Positions 7,769 to 15,743 of a stretch of 64,000 nt of DNA are shown in pieces (position 1 is the stretch's first letter; the number at the start of each line of letters is the position of its first letter). The notes beneath the pieces are model-generated. The model ran no database searches. It was not told the DNA's origin and saw only the letters and a list, made by a program, of their open reading frames with translations. The translations under genes and the position numbers were made by a program. The stretch covers positions 278,794 to 342,793 of the forward strand of contig NZ_BMVB01000003.1 in the NCBI RefSeq assembly GCF_014650495.1. Direction: 5' to 3'. Source of the stretch: Streptomyces cinnamoneus (lineage in GTDB: Bacteria > Actinomycetota > Actinomycetes > Streptomycetales > Streptomycetaceae).

Positions 7769-8086
7769 ATGGAACGTACACCGCCGCACCCACAGGTGGC
7801 GCAATTCGCCTTGCAGCAGGTACTGGAGGCTCTCGTCGACCCCGTACGCCGCAGCATCGTCACGCAGTTGAGCGCCGCCGACTCGGACGTCGCCTGTGGT
7901 GCCTTCGCCATTGCGGTCAGCAAGTCCACCGCCACCCATCACTTCAAAGTGCTGCGCGAAGCGGGTCTGATCCGCCAGTACTACGTCGGAACCGCCAGGA
8001 TGAACGCGCTGCGCCGTGCCGACATGGACGAGGCGTTCCCCGGCCTGCTCGACGCCCTCACCACACCCCAGGCCCGGCAGCGCTGA
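7769..8086 (+). CDS. ArsR-family transcriptional regulator
   Basis: A 105-residue winged-helix repressor. The family pattern is plain: LEALVDPVRRSIVTQLSAAD, then a Cys (VACGAFAIAVSKST), the recognition helix SKSTATHHFKVLREAGLIRQ, and the wing YYVGTARMNALRRADMD. The short C-terminus has no extra domain. The single Cys in ACGAF does not make a metal thiolate site alone, so a redox or small-molecule signal is more likely than arsenic; this is inferred. It is divergent from the quinone oxidoreductase and the start lies just after the 37-bp palindrome, implying autorepression. Confidence 0.85.
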   Translation: MERTPPHPQVAQFALQQVLEALVDPVRRSIVTQLSAADSDVACGAFAIAVSKSTATHHFKVLREAGLIRQYYVGTARMNALRRADMDEAFPGLLDALTTPQARQR

Positions 8087-8105
8087 CTCTGCCCACACGC
8101 TCTGC

Positions 8106-9326
8106 TCACACGAACGGCGTGATCCGCTCGTCCACGCCCAGCAGCAGCTTGCCGTAGATCTCCATGCCGACCGCAGGCGTGGCGACCGCGTGCCGTCCGG
8201 CGATGCTCGCGTCCCGCCAGATCCGCTGCAGCGGATTCGCGTCGGCGAAGGCGCCGCCACCGTGCACGTCGAGCAGAGTGTTGAGGGCCTCAAGGACGTT
8301 CTTGACGGCGTGCCCGCTGTCCGCCCGGACCCGGGCGCGGGTCAGCACGTCGAGTTCCCCGCCGCGGGCGGCGGCCTCGTCGATGTCCGCGGCGGCCCGG
8401 TACAGATGCAGCTGTGCGGTGTCGATCTGCAGGGCGGCCTCGGCGACCTGGAGTTGCACGGCCACCGACTCGGCCTGCGTCTCGTAGTAGGTGTACGAGA
8501 TCGGCTTCGTCGCGGTCTTCTCGGTGACCAGCTTCAGCGCGGCGCGCGCCATGCCCACTTGGGGGCCGACGAGGCCCAGGGCGAGGAGCGGCGAGAGCGG
8601 CGAGCGGAACAGGCCCGTCGGCCCGTGCACCGCGGGCAGCTCGCCGTCAATGGCGCGCGGCACGGAGATGACGCGGTGCCCGGGCACGAAGACGTCCTCG
8701 GCCATCAGGCAGTTGCTGCCGGTACCGCGCATTCCGGCGACGTGCCAGACGTCCTGCATCTCCAGGTCCGTACGCGGTACCAGGACCATCGCCTGGTCGA
8801 CCACCTCGCCGCTCTCGCCGGTCAGCGGTATGCCCAGCACGGCCCACGTGGAGTGCCACGCACCGGAGTTGTAGTACCAGCGGCCGGACATCCGCCAGCC
8901 GCCCTCGACCTTGCGGTTGGTGATGGCGGCGGGGGTGAAGACACCGGTGACCCGCGCGTCGGGGTCGGCGCCGAAGACCTCCTCCTGGGCCTCGACGGGG
9001 AACAGGCCGGCCAGCCAGTTGCAGGTGTTGACCACGGCCGTCACCCATCCCGTGGAGCCGTCGCCCTCCGCGATCGCGGCCGACACGTCCAGCAGGGTGC
9101 GCATGTCGGACTCGTGTCCGCCGAAGCGACGGGCCACGGTCAGCTTGAACAGCCCCGCATCGGTCAGGGCGTCGATCACCTCGTCGGTCACTTTGCGGTC
9201 CGCCTCGATCCTGGCGGCGTGTTCACGCAACAGCGGCTGCAGCGCGGTGGCTCGCGCCACCAGCTCGGCGCGGTCGGGGACGGCCGTGGAGGTGGCGGCC
9301 GGGACGGAACGGCTGGTGATGGTCAT
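8106..9326 (-). CDS. flavin-dependent monooxygenase oxygenase component (acyl-CoA dehydrogenase fold)
   Basis: A 406-residue class D flavin monooxygenase like DszC, HsaA or HpaH, built on the acyl-CoA dehydrogenase fold: helical N-terminus, middle beta domain (GGWRMSGRWYYNSGAWHSTW), and C-terminal helices ending DVHGGGAFADANPLQRIWRD and ASIAGRHAVAT. Such proteins use reduced FMN or FAD from a partner reductase to hydroxylate aromatic or sulfur compounds. The partner lies directly upstream (9392-9925) in the same operon. The ATG at 9326 sits behind GTGGAGA; longer frames upstream have no family similarity. The substrate is unknown. Confidence 0.8.
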   Translation of the reverse strand: MTITSRSVPAATSTAVPDRAELVARATALQPLLREHAARIEADRKVTDEVIDALTDAGLFKLTVARRFGGHESDMRTLLDVSAAIAEGDGSTGWVTAVVNTCNWLAGLFPVEAQEEVFGADPDARVTGVFTPAAITNRKVEGGWRMSGRWYYNSGAWHSTWAVLGIPLTGESGEVVDQAMVLVPRTDLEMQDVWHVAGMRGTGSNCLMAEDVFVPGHRVISVPRAIDGELPAVHGPTGLFRSPLSPLLALGLVGPQVGMARAALKLVTEKTATKPISYTYYETQAESVAVQLQVAEAALQIDTAQLHLYRAAADIDEAAARGGELDVLTRARVRADSGHAVKNVLEALNTLLDVHGGGAFADANPLQRIWRDASIAGRHAVATPAVGMEIYGKLLLGVDERITPFV

Positions 9327-9391
9327 GTCTGTCTCCACAGAGTCGGACAGGTGAAGGGCTGGGGGTGAAGGGCGACGAAGAGCAGGGCAAC

Positions 9392-9925
9392 TCATCGCAA
9401 CGGGGCGGCGGTCGGCTGTTCGTCGGCGGTGAATGCGGAGTGCGTGCCGAAGGCGCGGTGGCCGTAGACCAGCGGGGCCGCAGTCCTGGTACGGGCGTGA
9501 ACGACCGCGCCCAGCAGCAGGAGATGGTCGCCGCCCTCGGCCACCGAGGCGAGCTCGCACACGAGCCGGCCCGGCGCGCCGTGCAGCCGCGGCAGGGCGT
9601 GCTCGTACTCCCACCGAATGCCGGCGAAGCGGTCGGCCGCGTGGCGGGCGAAACGCAGTGCGAGCGCTTGCTGTCCCGCGCCGAGCACGTTCACGGCGAA
9701 CCGCCCGGTCCTCTGGATGCGGGCCAGCAGGCGTGACGTGCGGTCCAGGGCCACCGAGACCATCGGCGGACGCAGGGACAGGGACGCGAAGGCGCTGACG
9801 GTGGCTCCGTGGGGCGTGCCGTTTTCGGTGGCGGTCACGACGGTCACCGGGGCGCAGACCCCGGCCATCAGATCCCTGAAGTCCTGTTCGCCGACTGCCG
9901 CTTGGGCTGTCTCGTTCGTCTTCAT
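9392..9925 (-). CDS. flavin reductase (HpaC-like)
   Basis: A 177-residue NAD(P)H:flavin oxidoreductase of the split-barrel family: FRDLMAGVCAPVTVVTA, GATVSAFASLSLRPPMVSVA and FAVNVLG are the usual flavin-contacting segments. It supplies reduced flavin to the oxygenase encoded 65 bp downstream, the classic two-component arrangement. The start ATG 9925 behind GAGGGGGCGGCG is preferred to an in-frame ATG at 9967 that would add low-complexity residues. It is transcribed divergently from the GntR gene at 10050. Confidence 0.85.
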   Translation of the reverse strand: MKTNETAQAAVGEQDFRDLMAGVCAPVTVVTATENGTPHGATVSAFASLSLRPPMVSVALDRTSRLLARIQRTGRFAVNVLGAGQQALALRFARHAADRFAGIRWEYEHALPRLHGAPGRLVCELASVAEGGDHLLLLGAVVHARTRTAAPLVYGHRAFGTHSAFTADEQPTAAPLR

Positions 9926-9942
9926 CACGCCGCCCCCTCTAT

Positions 9943-9954
9943 TCATCATGATGA
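9943..9954. promoter_or_regulatory. palindrome TCATCATGATGA in the GntR/monooxygenase intergenic region
   Basis: A perfect 12-bp palindrome 18 bp upstream of the reductase start. A second short palindrome, ATGATCAT, follows a few bases later. The AT-rich region to about 10020 should hold both divergent promoters. As the only symmetric site beside a divergent GntR gene it is a fair candidate operator; binding is inferred. Confidence 0.45.
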
Positions 9955-10049
9955 TTAGGATGATCATGCAGATGGGTTCCCTCAGACGTCAAGAGGTGGG
10001 AGGATATTCGTCATAATCAATACGGACGAGGATCGATCGAGGGGGCGGA

Positions 10050-10901
10050 GTGCAGCACGCCGCACGTGACAGCAGGGGCAGAGGTCTTCCGGCCGGAGCC
10101 GCGGAGCCTGCCGGGCCGGTCAAGCCGGCCCAACAGGCCAGGAACAGTGACCTTGGGCCGCACGAGACGCATGAGATGCACAAGACGCATGAGGGCGTGG
10201 AGCCGCCCGCGCTGCGGCGCGCCGAATGGGAACGCACCGCGCTCTCCCGCGCCGAGGTCGCGGCCGAGCGGATCGCCGAGATGATCGAGCGGACGGAGCC
10301 GGGTCAGCGCCTGGGCACCAAGGATGAGCTGCGCACGGCGTGCGGGGTGTCGGCCGGTACGTTCAACGAGACCCTGCGGCTGTTGCAGTCCCGCGGGCTC
10401 GTCACCGTACGCCCGGGCCCGGGCGGCGGACTCTTCGCCGCCGAACAGTCACCCATGCGCCGCCTGGGCAACTCCGTTCTGGCCCTGGACGCACATCCGA
10501 CGGACGGCGTGCGTGCCGAGGAGGCCCGGCGCATCCGTGACGCCCTGAGCCCGCTCCTCGTCGAGGATGCCCTCTGGCACGCCTCACCGGCCGATATCGC
10601 CGACCTGCGACGTGAACTGGCCAAACTGGCCGCAGCGGCCCGCGACTCCGACCCGGTCGCCTTCGCCGCCGCCGACCACCGGCTGCGCAGCCGGCTGGTG
10701 GCCGTCAGCCCCAACGCACTGCTGCGTTCCCTGTTCGCAACGCTCCTGCCCCTGGCCGGGCCTGACGCGGATGGCTCGCTCCAGGACCGCTACGCCCACT
10801 GCGCGGCGCTCATCGATGCCCTCGAAACGCGCGACCGCGCCAGGGCGATGGACCTGGCACGCCCCGACCGGGCCGGCACTTACGAGCCGCCGCGGCGCTG
10901 A
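10050..10901 (+). CDS. GntR/FadR-family transcriptional regulator
   Basis: A 283-residue regulator. An unusual basic and low-complexity tail occupies about 1-50 (ETHEMHKTHEGVE region); a GntR winged helix follows at about 60-125 (RIAEMIERTEPGQRLGTKDE, then SAGTFNETLRLLQSRGLV), then an all-helical FadR-type effector domain. The start is GTG 10050 behind GGGGGCG; a later start would remove part of the tail. It is divergent from the two-component monooxygenase genes and probably regulates them in response to their substrate. Its 3' end overlaps the convergent DUF1992 gene by 22 bp. Confidence 0.75.
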   Translation: MQHAARDSRGRGLPAGAAEPAGPVKPAQQARNSDLGPHETHEMHKTHEGVEPPALRRAEWERTALSRAEVAAERIAEMIERTEPGQRLGTKDELRTACGVSAGTFNETLRLLQSRGLVTVRPGPGGGLFAAEQSPMRRLGNSVLALDAHPTDGVRAEEARRIRDALSPLLVEDALWHASPADIADLRRELAKLAAAARDSDPVAFAAADHRLRSRLVAVSPNALLRSLFATLLPLAGPDADGSLQDRYAHCAALIDALETRDRARAMDLARPDRAGTYEPPRR

Positions 10902-11287
10902 TCGCGCCGAGCGGCAAGGACGGTGTCGATGTCGAAGGGGGCGAGATGCAGCGCCGGGCCGGGCGGCGGCCTGCGCAGGGCTGCAGCGATCTTGTCGTTG
11001 ATCTCGCCGACGATCCGTCGCGCTTCCCCCTCCGTCCTGGCCGCCACCGCGGCGGCAAAGGCGTCCTCCGCCTCCTTGCGCAGGACGAGGGCCGGGGGCA
11101 GGAAGGAGATGTTCTCGCGGCGCATCTTCGCCTTGATCCACCAGTCCTCGTCGTAGGGCTGATCGATGCCGGGCAGTGGCTTGCCGAACCCGGGGAGGTT
11201 CCGGAAGTCGCCGCGCCGCTCGGCTTCCCTGATCTGCCGATCGGCCCACGATTCGAAGTCCGCGACGCCGCGCTCACGCTCGCTCAC
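10880..11287 (-). CDS. DUF1992 (DnaJ homologue subfamily C member 28-like) protein
   Basis: A 135-residue protein of the DUF1992 family. The conserved core is ADRQIREAERRGDFRNLPGF, then GKPLPG and YDEDWWIKAKMRREN, then LPPALVLRKEAEDA. Function is unknown; the domain also occurs in eukaryotic DNAJC28. GTG 11287 is chosen because GGAGGAG sits six bases before it; another in-frame GTG at 11308 lies upstream of that ribosome site. It has no operon partner, and its end overlaps the GntR gene tail to tail. Confidence 0.8.
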   Translation of the reverse strand: MSERERGVADFESWADRQIREAERRGDFRNLPGFGKPLPGIDQPYDEDWWIKAKMRRENISFLPPALVLRKEAEDAFAAAVAARTEGEARRIVGEINDKIAAALRRPPPGPALHLAPFDIDTVLAARRDQRRGGS

Positions 11288-11460
11288 TGCACGCTCCTCC
11301 CGGTCCACGGCTCAGGACGGCCAGACGGTCCGCGTGACCTTCCTCTGCTTCCAGGATCTCAGACGCCCTGGAGGACGGGGCGGCGCTCGACGCCGGCCCG
11401 CCGACGGGCCCACTGTCAGTGAGTGCGGCTCGTGTTCCGGCCTGCCATGCATCAAGCCTG

Positions 11461-11931
11461 TCAGCCGGCTGCCGCGACGTCCGGGAGCCGCGGCGGGGTG
11501 CCCTGGGTCCACACCACGCGGAGAGCCGAAGCCGAGATTCGCCACCCGTTGGCCGTCCTGAGCAGTTCGTTGTCGGCATGTCCGGCGGAGATGAAGACGC
11601 TCTCCGAGCCGTCTGCCAGAACATGGGTGCTCAGCTGGGCGCTACGGACAGTAGCCCGGTCGCCGTCGATCTCGATGACGGCGTTGGTGCTCAGGTGCAC
11701 CGTCCGGTCGAACATGGCCATCCCGCGGCTGACGTGGTCCAGCAAGGCATCGCGACCGTGAACAGTGCCAATGGGCATGTCCGCAGTGACGTCCTCAGTG
11801 TGGAACGTACGAGCCCACTCCTCGTCGAAAACCCCGTCGTCCAGGGAGCGCAGGTAGCGGTCCATCAGGTCAGTGATCTCTGCCCGGTCGGTGAGGGTCT
11901 GCACCGTTCGGTGCATGTCATCGGCGTTCAT
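11461..11931 (-). CDS. SnoaL/NTF2-like protein
   Basis: A 156-residue single-domain NTF2-fold protein: an N-terminal helix (RAEITDLMDRYLRSLDDGVF), then FHTEDVTADMPIG...GRDALLDHV, then C-terminal beta-sheet strands. Members are polyketide cyclases, small hydrolases or ligand-binding proteins, and sequence alone does not choose. The start ATG 11931 lies behind AGGAGGG. It is transcribed after the ArsR gene at 12004-12324 on the same strand, 72 bp downstream, and probably forms a unit with it. Confidence 0.75.
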   Translation of the reverse strand: MNADDMHRTVQTLTDRAEITDLMDRYLRSLDDGVFDEEWARTFHTEDVTADMPIGTVHGRDALLDHVSRGMAMFDRTVHLSTNAVIEIDGDRATVRSAQLSTHVLADGSESVFISAGHADNELLRTANGWRISASALRVVWTQGTPPRLPDVAAAG

Positions 11932-12003
11932 GACGAGAACCCTCCTGCCTCAAGCGCACTTGAGGTCAAGCCCTCCGCCCTCGTTCCTCCCGGCATTCGT
12001 CGG

Positions 12004-12324
12004 TCAGGCGGCCGGAGGGGTGGGTCCGGCAGCGCGGATGAGCGGATCGATCAAGCCGGGGAAGCGGTGCTCCAGGTCGGCATGCCGGAGCGAGATCAAC
12101 CGGTGCTTGCCTTCTTGCCGGGTCGTGGTCACACCCGACTCACGCAGGACCCGGAAGTGGTGGGACAGGCTCGCCTTGGTGATGCCGCAGTCGAAGCCCC
12201 CACAGGGGTGCTCCTGCCCGTCCGCGAGGGCCGTGACGATCGACAGGCGTACCGGGTCGGCGAGCGCGTGCAGCACGGAGATCAGGTCGATCTCGTCGGG
12301 TCCGGGGTGGTGAAGGCGGCTCAT
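12004..12324 (-). CDS. ArsR-family transcriptional regulator
   Basis: A 106-residue ArsR winged-helix repressor: LHALADPVRLSIVTALADGQ, Cys-containing EHPCGGFDCGITKASLSHHF and the wing TTTRQEGKHRLISLR. Two cysteines (CGGFDC) flank the recognition helix and could sense oxidation or a ligand. It is divergent from the NTF2-like gene at 12378, 53 bp away, and upstream of another NTF2-like gene on its own strand, so it may control both. The spacer holds the direct repeat TTAG (about 12345 and 12352). Confidence 0.85.
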   Translation of the reverse strand: MSRLHHPGPDEIDLISVLHALADPVRLSIVTALADGQEHPCGGFDCGITKASLSHHFRVLRESGVTTTRQEGKHRLISLRHADLEHRFPGLIDPLIRAAGPTPPAA

Positions 12325-12377
12325 GCCGACATGCTACGGTCACTTAGACAGTTAGCCAATCGTCGAAATGAGTTGTC

Positions 12378-12728
12378 GTGCCCACCATCCTGGACCGCTA
12401 CTTCGAACTGTCCGACGTCGCCGGCAACGACGAGCATGCCTTCGCCGAGTTGATCGCCCTCTTCGCACCCGACGCCACCGTCGAGCCCAACGGGGTGGCC
12501 GCGGTGGACGGCACCGTCGCCATCACGGACTTCTTCCGCGGCTTCTTCTCCCGCAACGCCGAGCTGAAGCACGTATGGACCGTCACCCGGGCCCCGGACG
12601 GGCTCGCGGCCTCATGGGCTGTCGCCGGGCGTCGCCAGACCGGTGCGGTCTTCGCTCTCGCCGGGCAGGACGTCGCCCGCCTCGACACCGACGGCAAGAT
12701 CAAGCACCTTGAGATCAGGGTGTCCTGA
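12378..12728 (+). CDS. SnoaL/NTF2-like protein
   Basis: A 116-residue NTF2-fold protein (LFAPDATVEPNGVAAVDG, ITDFFRGFFSRNAELKHVWT). The start is GTG 12378. It is divergent from an ArsR regulator with only 53 bp between them, so regulation by that protein is likely. This is the second intact NTF2-like gene around the regulator; a third copy, broken, lies at 27.3 kb. The biochemical role is unknown. Confidence 0.7.
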   Translation: MPTILDRYFELSDVAGNDEHAFAELIALFAPDATVEPNGVAAVDGTVAITDFFRGFFSRNAELKHVWTVTRAPDGLAASWAVAGRRQTGAVFALAGQDVARLDTDGKIKHLEIRVS

Positions 12729-12779
12729 AGCCCTCATGTCTTCACGCCCTCTCCCGGTGGATCGCCGGGAGGGGCGGCT

Positions 12780-13229
12780 TCACACTCCGGGTGCGGGTCG
12801 AACGGCGATCCCGTTCCGCTCAAGCAGCGCCGCCGTCACCCCGTCCCCCGGCATCAGCTCCCCGGCGAACGACCCGTCGTACACCACGCCCCGTCCGCAC
12901 GAGGGACTGCGCGGCATCAACAGCGCGTCTGTGCAGCCTCCGTTCCGTGCCGCCGCGAGTGCGCGCCGTGCTCCGTCCACGAACTCGGCCGTCACGTCGC
13001 GCCCGGTGTCCTCGACGACCCGCGCCGTCCCGTCGAGCACGTCGTGCCCGTCGCCACCCACCAGCTCCGCCGGCCGTCGCGGAGTTGCGAGCCCGCCCGC
13101 GACCTCCGGGCAGAAGGAGACGACCTCGCGGCCGGCCACTGCCTCCTCGATCTCCGACGACGCCTTGTGACGTCCGTCGAACCGGCACGGCACGCCGCGC
13201 AGACACGCGCTGACCAGGATTGCTTCCAT
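12780..13229 (-). CDS. DUF523 family protein
   Basis: A 149-residue DUF523 protein: VSACLRGVPCRFDGRHK at the N-terminus, VSFCPEVAGGLATPRRPAE in the middle and LMPRSPSCGRG near the end. These Cys-containing motifs are the family hallmarks and may bind a metal or cluster. Function is unresolved; it is sometimes fused to DUF1722. The start ATG 13229 begins the conserved MEAILVSACL. It is convergent with the NTF2-like gene to its left. Confidence 0.85.
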   Translation of the reverse strand: MEAILVSACLRGVPCRFDGRHKASSEIEEAVAGREVVSFCPEVAGGLATPRRPAELVGGDGHDVLDGTARVVEDTGRDVTAEFVDGARRALAAARNGGCTDALLMPRSPSCGRGVVYDGSFAGELMPGDGVTAALLERNGIAVRPAPGV

Positions 13230-13230
13230 G

Positions 13231-13556
13231 CCGTCAGGCTAGCCACACCGGCACGGTGGCCCGGCGTGATGCGCGATTGCGTGGTCTGCGGCCCCCGCCG
13301 TCCGCGGCGTCAGGGCGAGATCGTCGGCGCTGCACTCGGCGAAGAGGTCCGGGTCGTCGAGCGCACCCGGGCCGAGACCCAGGCGGAGTTCGACCGCCTG
13401 GGCTGGGGCGGTCCCCGCCTCGAAGCCCTGCTGGAGCCCAAGCGCCAGTCGGCCGCCTGGGACTGGAAGATCTCCGACTCCGTCGAGAAGCTCACCGGAA
13501 GCGCCCCACTGACTCTGCGCGACTGGGTCGACGAGAACCTCCGCATCTTCGGCTGA
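13231..13556 (+). pseudogene. remnant of an NmrA-like NAD(P)-binding protein (3' part)
   Basis: From about 13275 to the stop at 13554 one frame encodes the C-terminal part of an NmrA/SDR-type Rossmann protein. It contains VVCGPRRPRRQGEIVGAALG, then VRVVERTRAETQAEFDRLGW and VEKLTGSAPLTLRDWVDENL, matching the family's TGP...E.G.ALG and T...LTG..P.T...W pattern. Immediately before it, another frame reads GHTGTV, the family sequence normally just upstream, so a frameshift has occurred. The nucleotide-binding N-terminus is missing altogether. A short coding reading from ATG 13269 is possible but would lack the cofactor domain. Confidence 0.65.
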
Positions 13557-13608
13557 GCCGACCCCGGGCACGACGGAACACTCGTCGCCCCGTTGTACGT
13601 TACCGAGC

Positions 13609-14913
13609 GTGCTCATGAATTCGAACAGCAGTCGCCCGTCGCGGCGGGCCTTCCTGCTCACCGCGACGGCCGGGGTCCTCGGCGCCGGCGGCTACGCGGG
13701 GTGGAACGTCTTCCGGGACAAGGACGTCGACGCGCCACCGCAGCGGAGCGCGCTGTGGACCTTCGACGGCCGGCTGCAGTTCGGTCTCGCCGGCGACGGC
13801 CACCACCTCTACGCCGTCACGGACTCCCCCGCCGGCCTTCTCTCGCTGGACGCCGCCGACGGGCGCAGGCGTTGGAGTGTGCGGGTGAACGCGGAAGCGT
13901 GGGAGGCCGGCCCGCTCGCTGTTGCCGGTGGCACCGTTTACGTCGTCAGCCGCAGCGGCGTCGTCCGGGCCCACCGGGCCGACGACGGAGAGCCGGTGTG
14001 GTCCGCCGGGCCGCTCGGCACGGGGACGCCCGACCGGCCGGTGGTGCTCGGCTCCACCGTCTGTGTCCACCTGCACCGCAACACCGACGACGAGGCGCCC
14101 ACCGCGCCCGGCGTTCTGTGCGGCCTGGACGCCGCCACCGGGCAGACGCGCTGGACTGCCCCGGCCTCCGGGATCTTCCAGCCGCTGCCCCGACGGCAGC
14201 TCCTCCTCGCCCGTACCGGTAAGCCCGCCGGCTCCCCCGACGACGCCCGCTCCGTAGGCGCACTGGACCCTCTCACCGGCGAAGCGCGCTGGCAGGCCCC
14301 GGCCTCCGGGAGCGAGGAGACCATCGCCGTCGCGCCGGACGGCGGCACCGTCTACCTGCTCGACGAGGAGCACCGGCTCTGTGCGTACGACACGGAAACG
14401 GGCGAGCGGCGGTGGCGGGCGCCCGCCATGGACGGGGTGATCACCGCTGCCGGGGACGGGGGCTGCGTGTACGTGTGCACCTACCGCGGTGATCTCGCCG
14501 CGTACAACGCCACGAACGGTGACCTGCGCTGGCGGCGAACCGTGGCCAAGGGCTACTGCCGCCCGGTCGTCACCCAGCGCGACAGCCGCCTCTTCGTCGC
14601 CTCGGGGGAAGGCTTCGGCTCCGACAGCCTCTTCAGCATGAGCAGCAAGCGCGGCTACGTGCTGGCGCTGTCCGTGGACAGCGGCAAGGAACTGTGGCGT
14701 GTGGACCGCACGGAGGCGTGCTGGTCGGCCCCCGAGGTCGTCGGCGACGACGTGATCGTGACGCATGACTCGGCTTGGTGGTCCTACGACGCCCGCACCG
14801 GGAAGCCTCGCTGGCGGTTGCCCGGCGTTTCTTCCGTCATGGACGACCCGCTTGTCGCATCAGACGTCCTGTACGGGCTGTCCTCCGGGGGCGTACAGGC
14901 CCTGCGGCTCTGA
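13609..14913 (+). CDS. PQQ-repeat beta-propeller protein, Tat-exported
   Basis: A 434-residue exported beta-propeller. The N-terminus has a twin-arginine motif (SRRAFLLTATAGVLGAGG) and a hydrophobic stretch. Then come eight PQQ/pyrrolo-quinoline-like repeats ending in D...G...RW, for example LSLDAADGRRRWSV, LCGLDAATGQTRWTA, VGALDPLTGEARWQA, LCAYDTETGERRWRA and WWSYDARTGKPRWRL, consistent with eight blades. Such proteins act as scaffolds or outer-surface binding proteins; without the other catalytic residues of quinoprotein dehydrogenases an enzyme role is doubtful. The start could be GTG 13609 or ATG 13615. Confidence 0.75.
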   Translation: MLMNSNSSRPSRRAFLLTATAGVLGAGGYAGWNVFRDKDVDAPPQRSALWTFDGRLQFGLAGDGHHLYAVTDSPAGLLSLDAADGRRRWSVRVNAEAWEAGPLAVAGGTVYVVSRSGVVRAHRADDGEPVWSAGPLGTGTPDRPVVLGSTVCVHLHRNTDDEAPTAPGVLCGLDAATGQTRWTAPASGIFQPLPRRQLLLARTGKPAGSPDDARSVGALDPLTGEARWQAPASGSEETIAVAPDGGTVYLLDEEHRLCAYDTETGERRWRAPAMDGVITAAGDGGCVYVCTYRGDLAAYNATNGDLRWRRTVAKGYCRPVVTQRDSRLFVASGEGFGSDSLFSMSSKRGYVLALSVDSGKELWRVDRTEACWSAPEVVGDDVIVTHDSAWWSYDARTGKPRWRLPGVSSVMDDPLVASDVLYGLSSGGVQALRL

Positions 14914-14972
14914 TGTTCGCCCCCCCGGCACCAGGGCCGGGGCCGGGGGCCGTTGGCCTGTGGGCGGCTGCA

Positions 14973-15004
14973 TGACGTGCCCAGGGGCGTGTTGACGCAC
15001 GTCA
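14973..15004. terminator. hairpin between two convergent genes
   Basis: TGACGTGC (14973-14980) and GCACGTCA (14997-15004) form an 8-bp stem over 16 bases, midway between the stop codons at 14913 and 15021. Its position suits a bidirectional terminator; no T-tract. Confidence 0.45.
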
Positions 15005-15020
15005 CCAGGGGTGCCGGCGG

Positions 15021-15623
15021 TCAGCTGCGCTTGCGGGTGCGGCGCGAGCGCAGTACGAGGGCGGCGGCCGTCGCGGCGGCGGCCACGACGGCCGCCGCCG
15101 TCACCACCTTCGCGGTGACGCTCCCGCCGGCCTCGTCGGCGCTCTCCGTGTCGTCGGCGGTGGCGGCCGCGGCGCCGGTCCGGGGCGCGGGCGACGGGGT
15201 CGTCCGCTCGGCGGACGGTGACGCGGCCGGGGGGCCTTCGGTGAGGGCGGGGACGTTCACGGTGGCCTCACCGTGGCCCAGGTCGGGGAAACCACAGTGG
15301 ACGGTGATCTTCCAGGTGCCCGGGGTGAGCGTCTCGCGGGTGGTGTACGTGGCCTTGGCGCCCTCGACGCGGACGAGTGGCCAGGGCCCGCGCGTGACGC
15401 CGTTGGGGTCCTGGGCGGTCAGGGTGCCCGCGACCGGCTCGTCCACGGGGTCGTCGTCGTTGTCCCAGGCGGCGACGGCCCGTACGTGGCCGTCGGGGCG
15501 GTCGCCGGTGACGGTGAAGTGGATGGTGTCGCCGTGCGCTGCGGCCGGGGCAGCCGTGCCCAGCACGGTCAGGGCGGCGATCAGCCCGGCTGCCGGGGCG
15601 AGTGCTGCGGGGCGGAAGGTCAT
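15021..15623 (-). CDS. exported, C-terminally membrane-anchored protein of unknown function
   Basis: A 200-residue protein with a signal peptide (residues 1-29, cleaved around APAAAHG) and one immunoglobulin-like beta domain (about 30-125) containing GTWKITVHCGFPDLGHG. A Pro/Ser/Ala-rich linker, a C-terminal membrane helix (about 170-192, VVTAAAVVAAAATAAALVL) and a basic tail RSRRTRKRS follow. The layout resembles surface-anchored CopC/YtkA-like or sortase-type wall proteins, though no LPXTG is present. It is the last gene of a leftward group after the metalloprotease. Confidence 0.65.
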   Translation of the reverse strand: MTFRPAALAPAAGLIAALTVLGTAAPAAAHGDTIHFTVTGDRPDGHVRAVAAWDNDDDPVDEPVAGTLTAQDPNGVTRGPWPLVRVEGAKATYTTRETLTPGTWKITVHCGFPDLGHGEATVNVPALTEGPPAASPSAERTTPSPAPRTGAAAATADDTESADEAGGSVTAKVVTAAAVVAAAATAAALVLRSRRTRKRS

Positions 15624-15670
15624 CAGGTACTCCTCGGGCGTAGGGGGAGGGCGCGGAGGGCCACGGGAGA

Positions 15671-15719
15671 GGGCCGGCGACCGCGGTGGGGGTGGGGTGA
15701 GGGTCGCGGTCGCCGGCCC
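15671..15719 (-). terminator. 15-bp perfect stem after the metalloprotease gene
   Basis: GGGCCGGCGACCGCG (15671-15685) pairs perfectly with CGCGGTCGCCGGCCC (15705-15719) over a 19-base loop, 25 bp beyond the metalloprotease stop codon at 15744 and 48 bp before the next start at 15623. It should end or attenuate transcription between the two genes. Confidence 0.6.
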
Positions 15720-15743
15720 CGTTCCGGGGTGCTGGTCAGGCCG

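Noticed and set aside
13269..13556. A complete short protein gene from ATG 13269
   Set aside because: The sequence fits only the C-terminal part of a Rossmann family, and the preceding homologous segment is in another frame.
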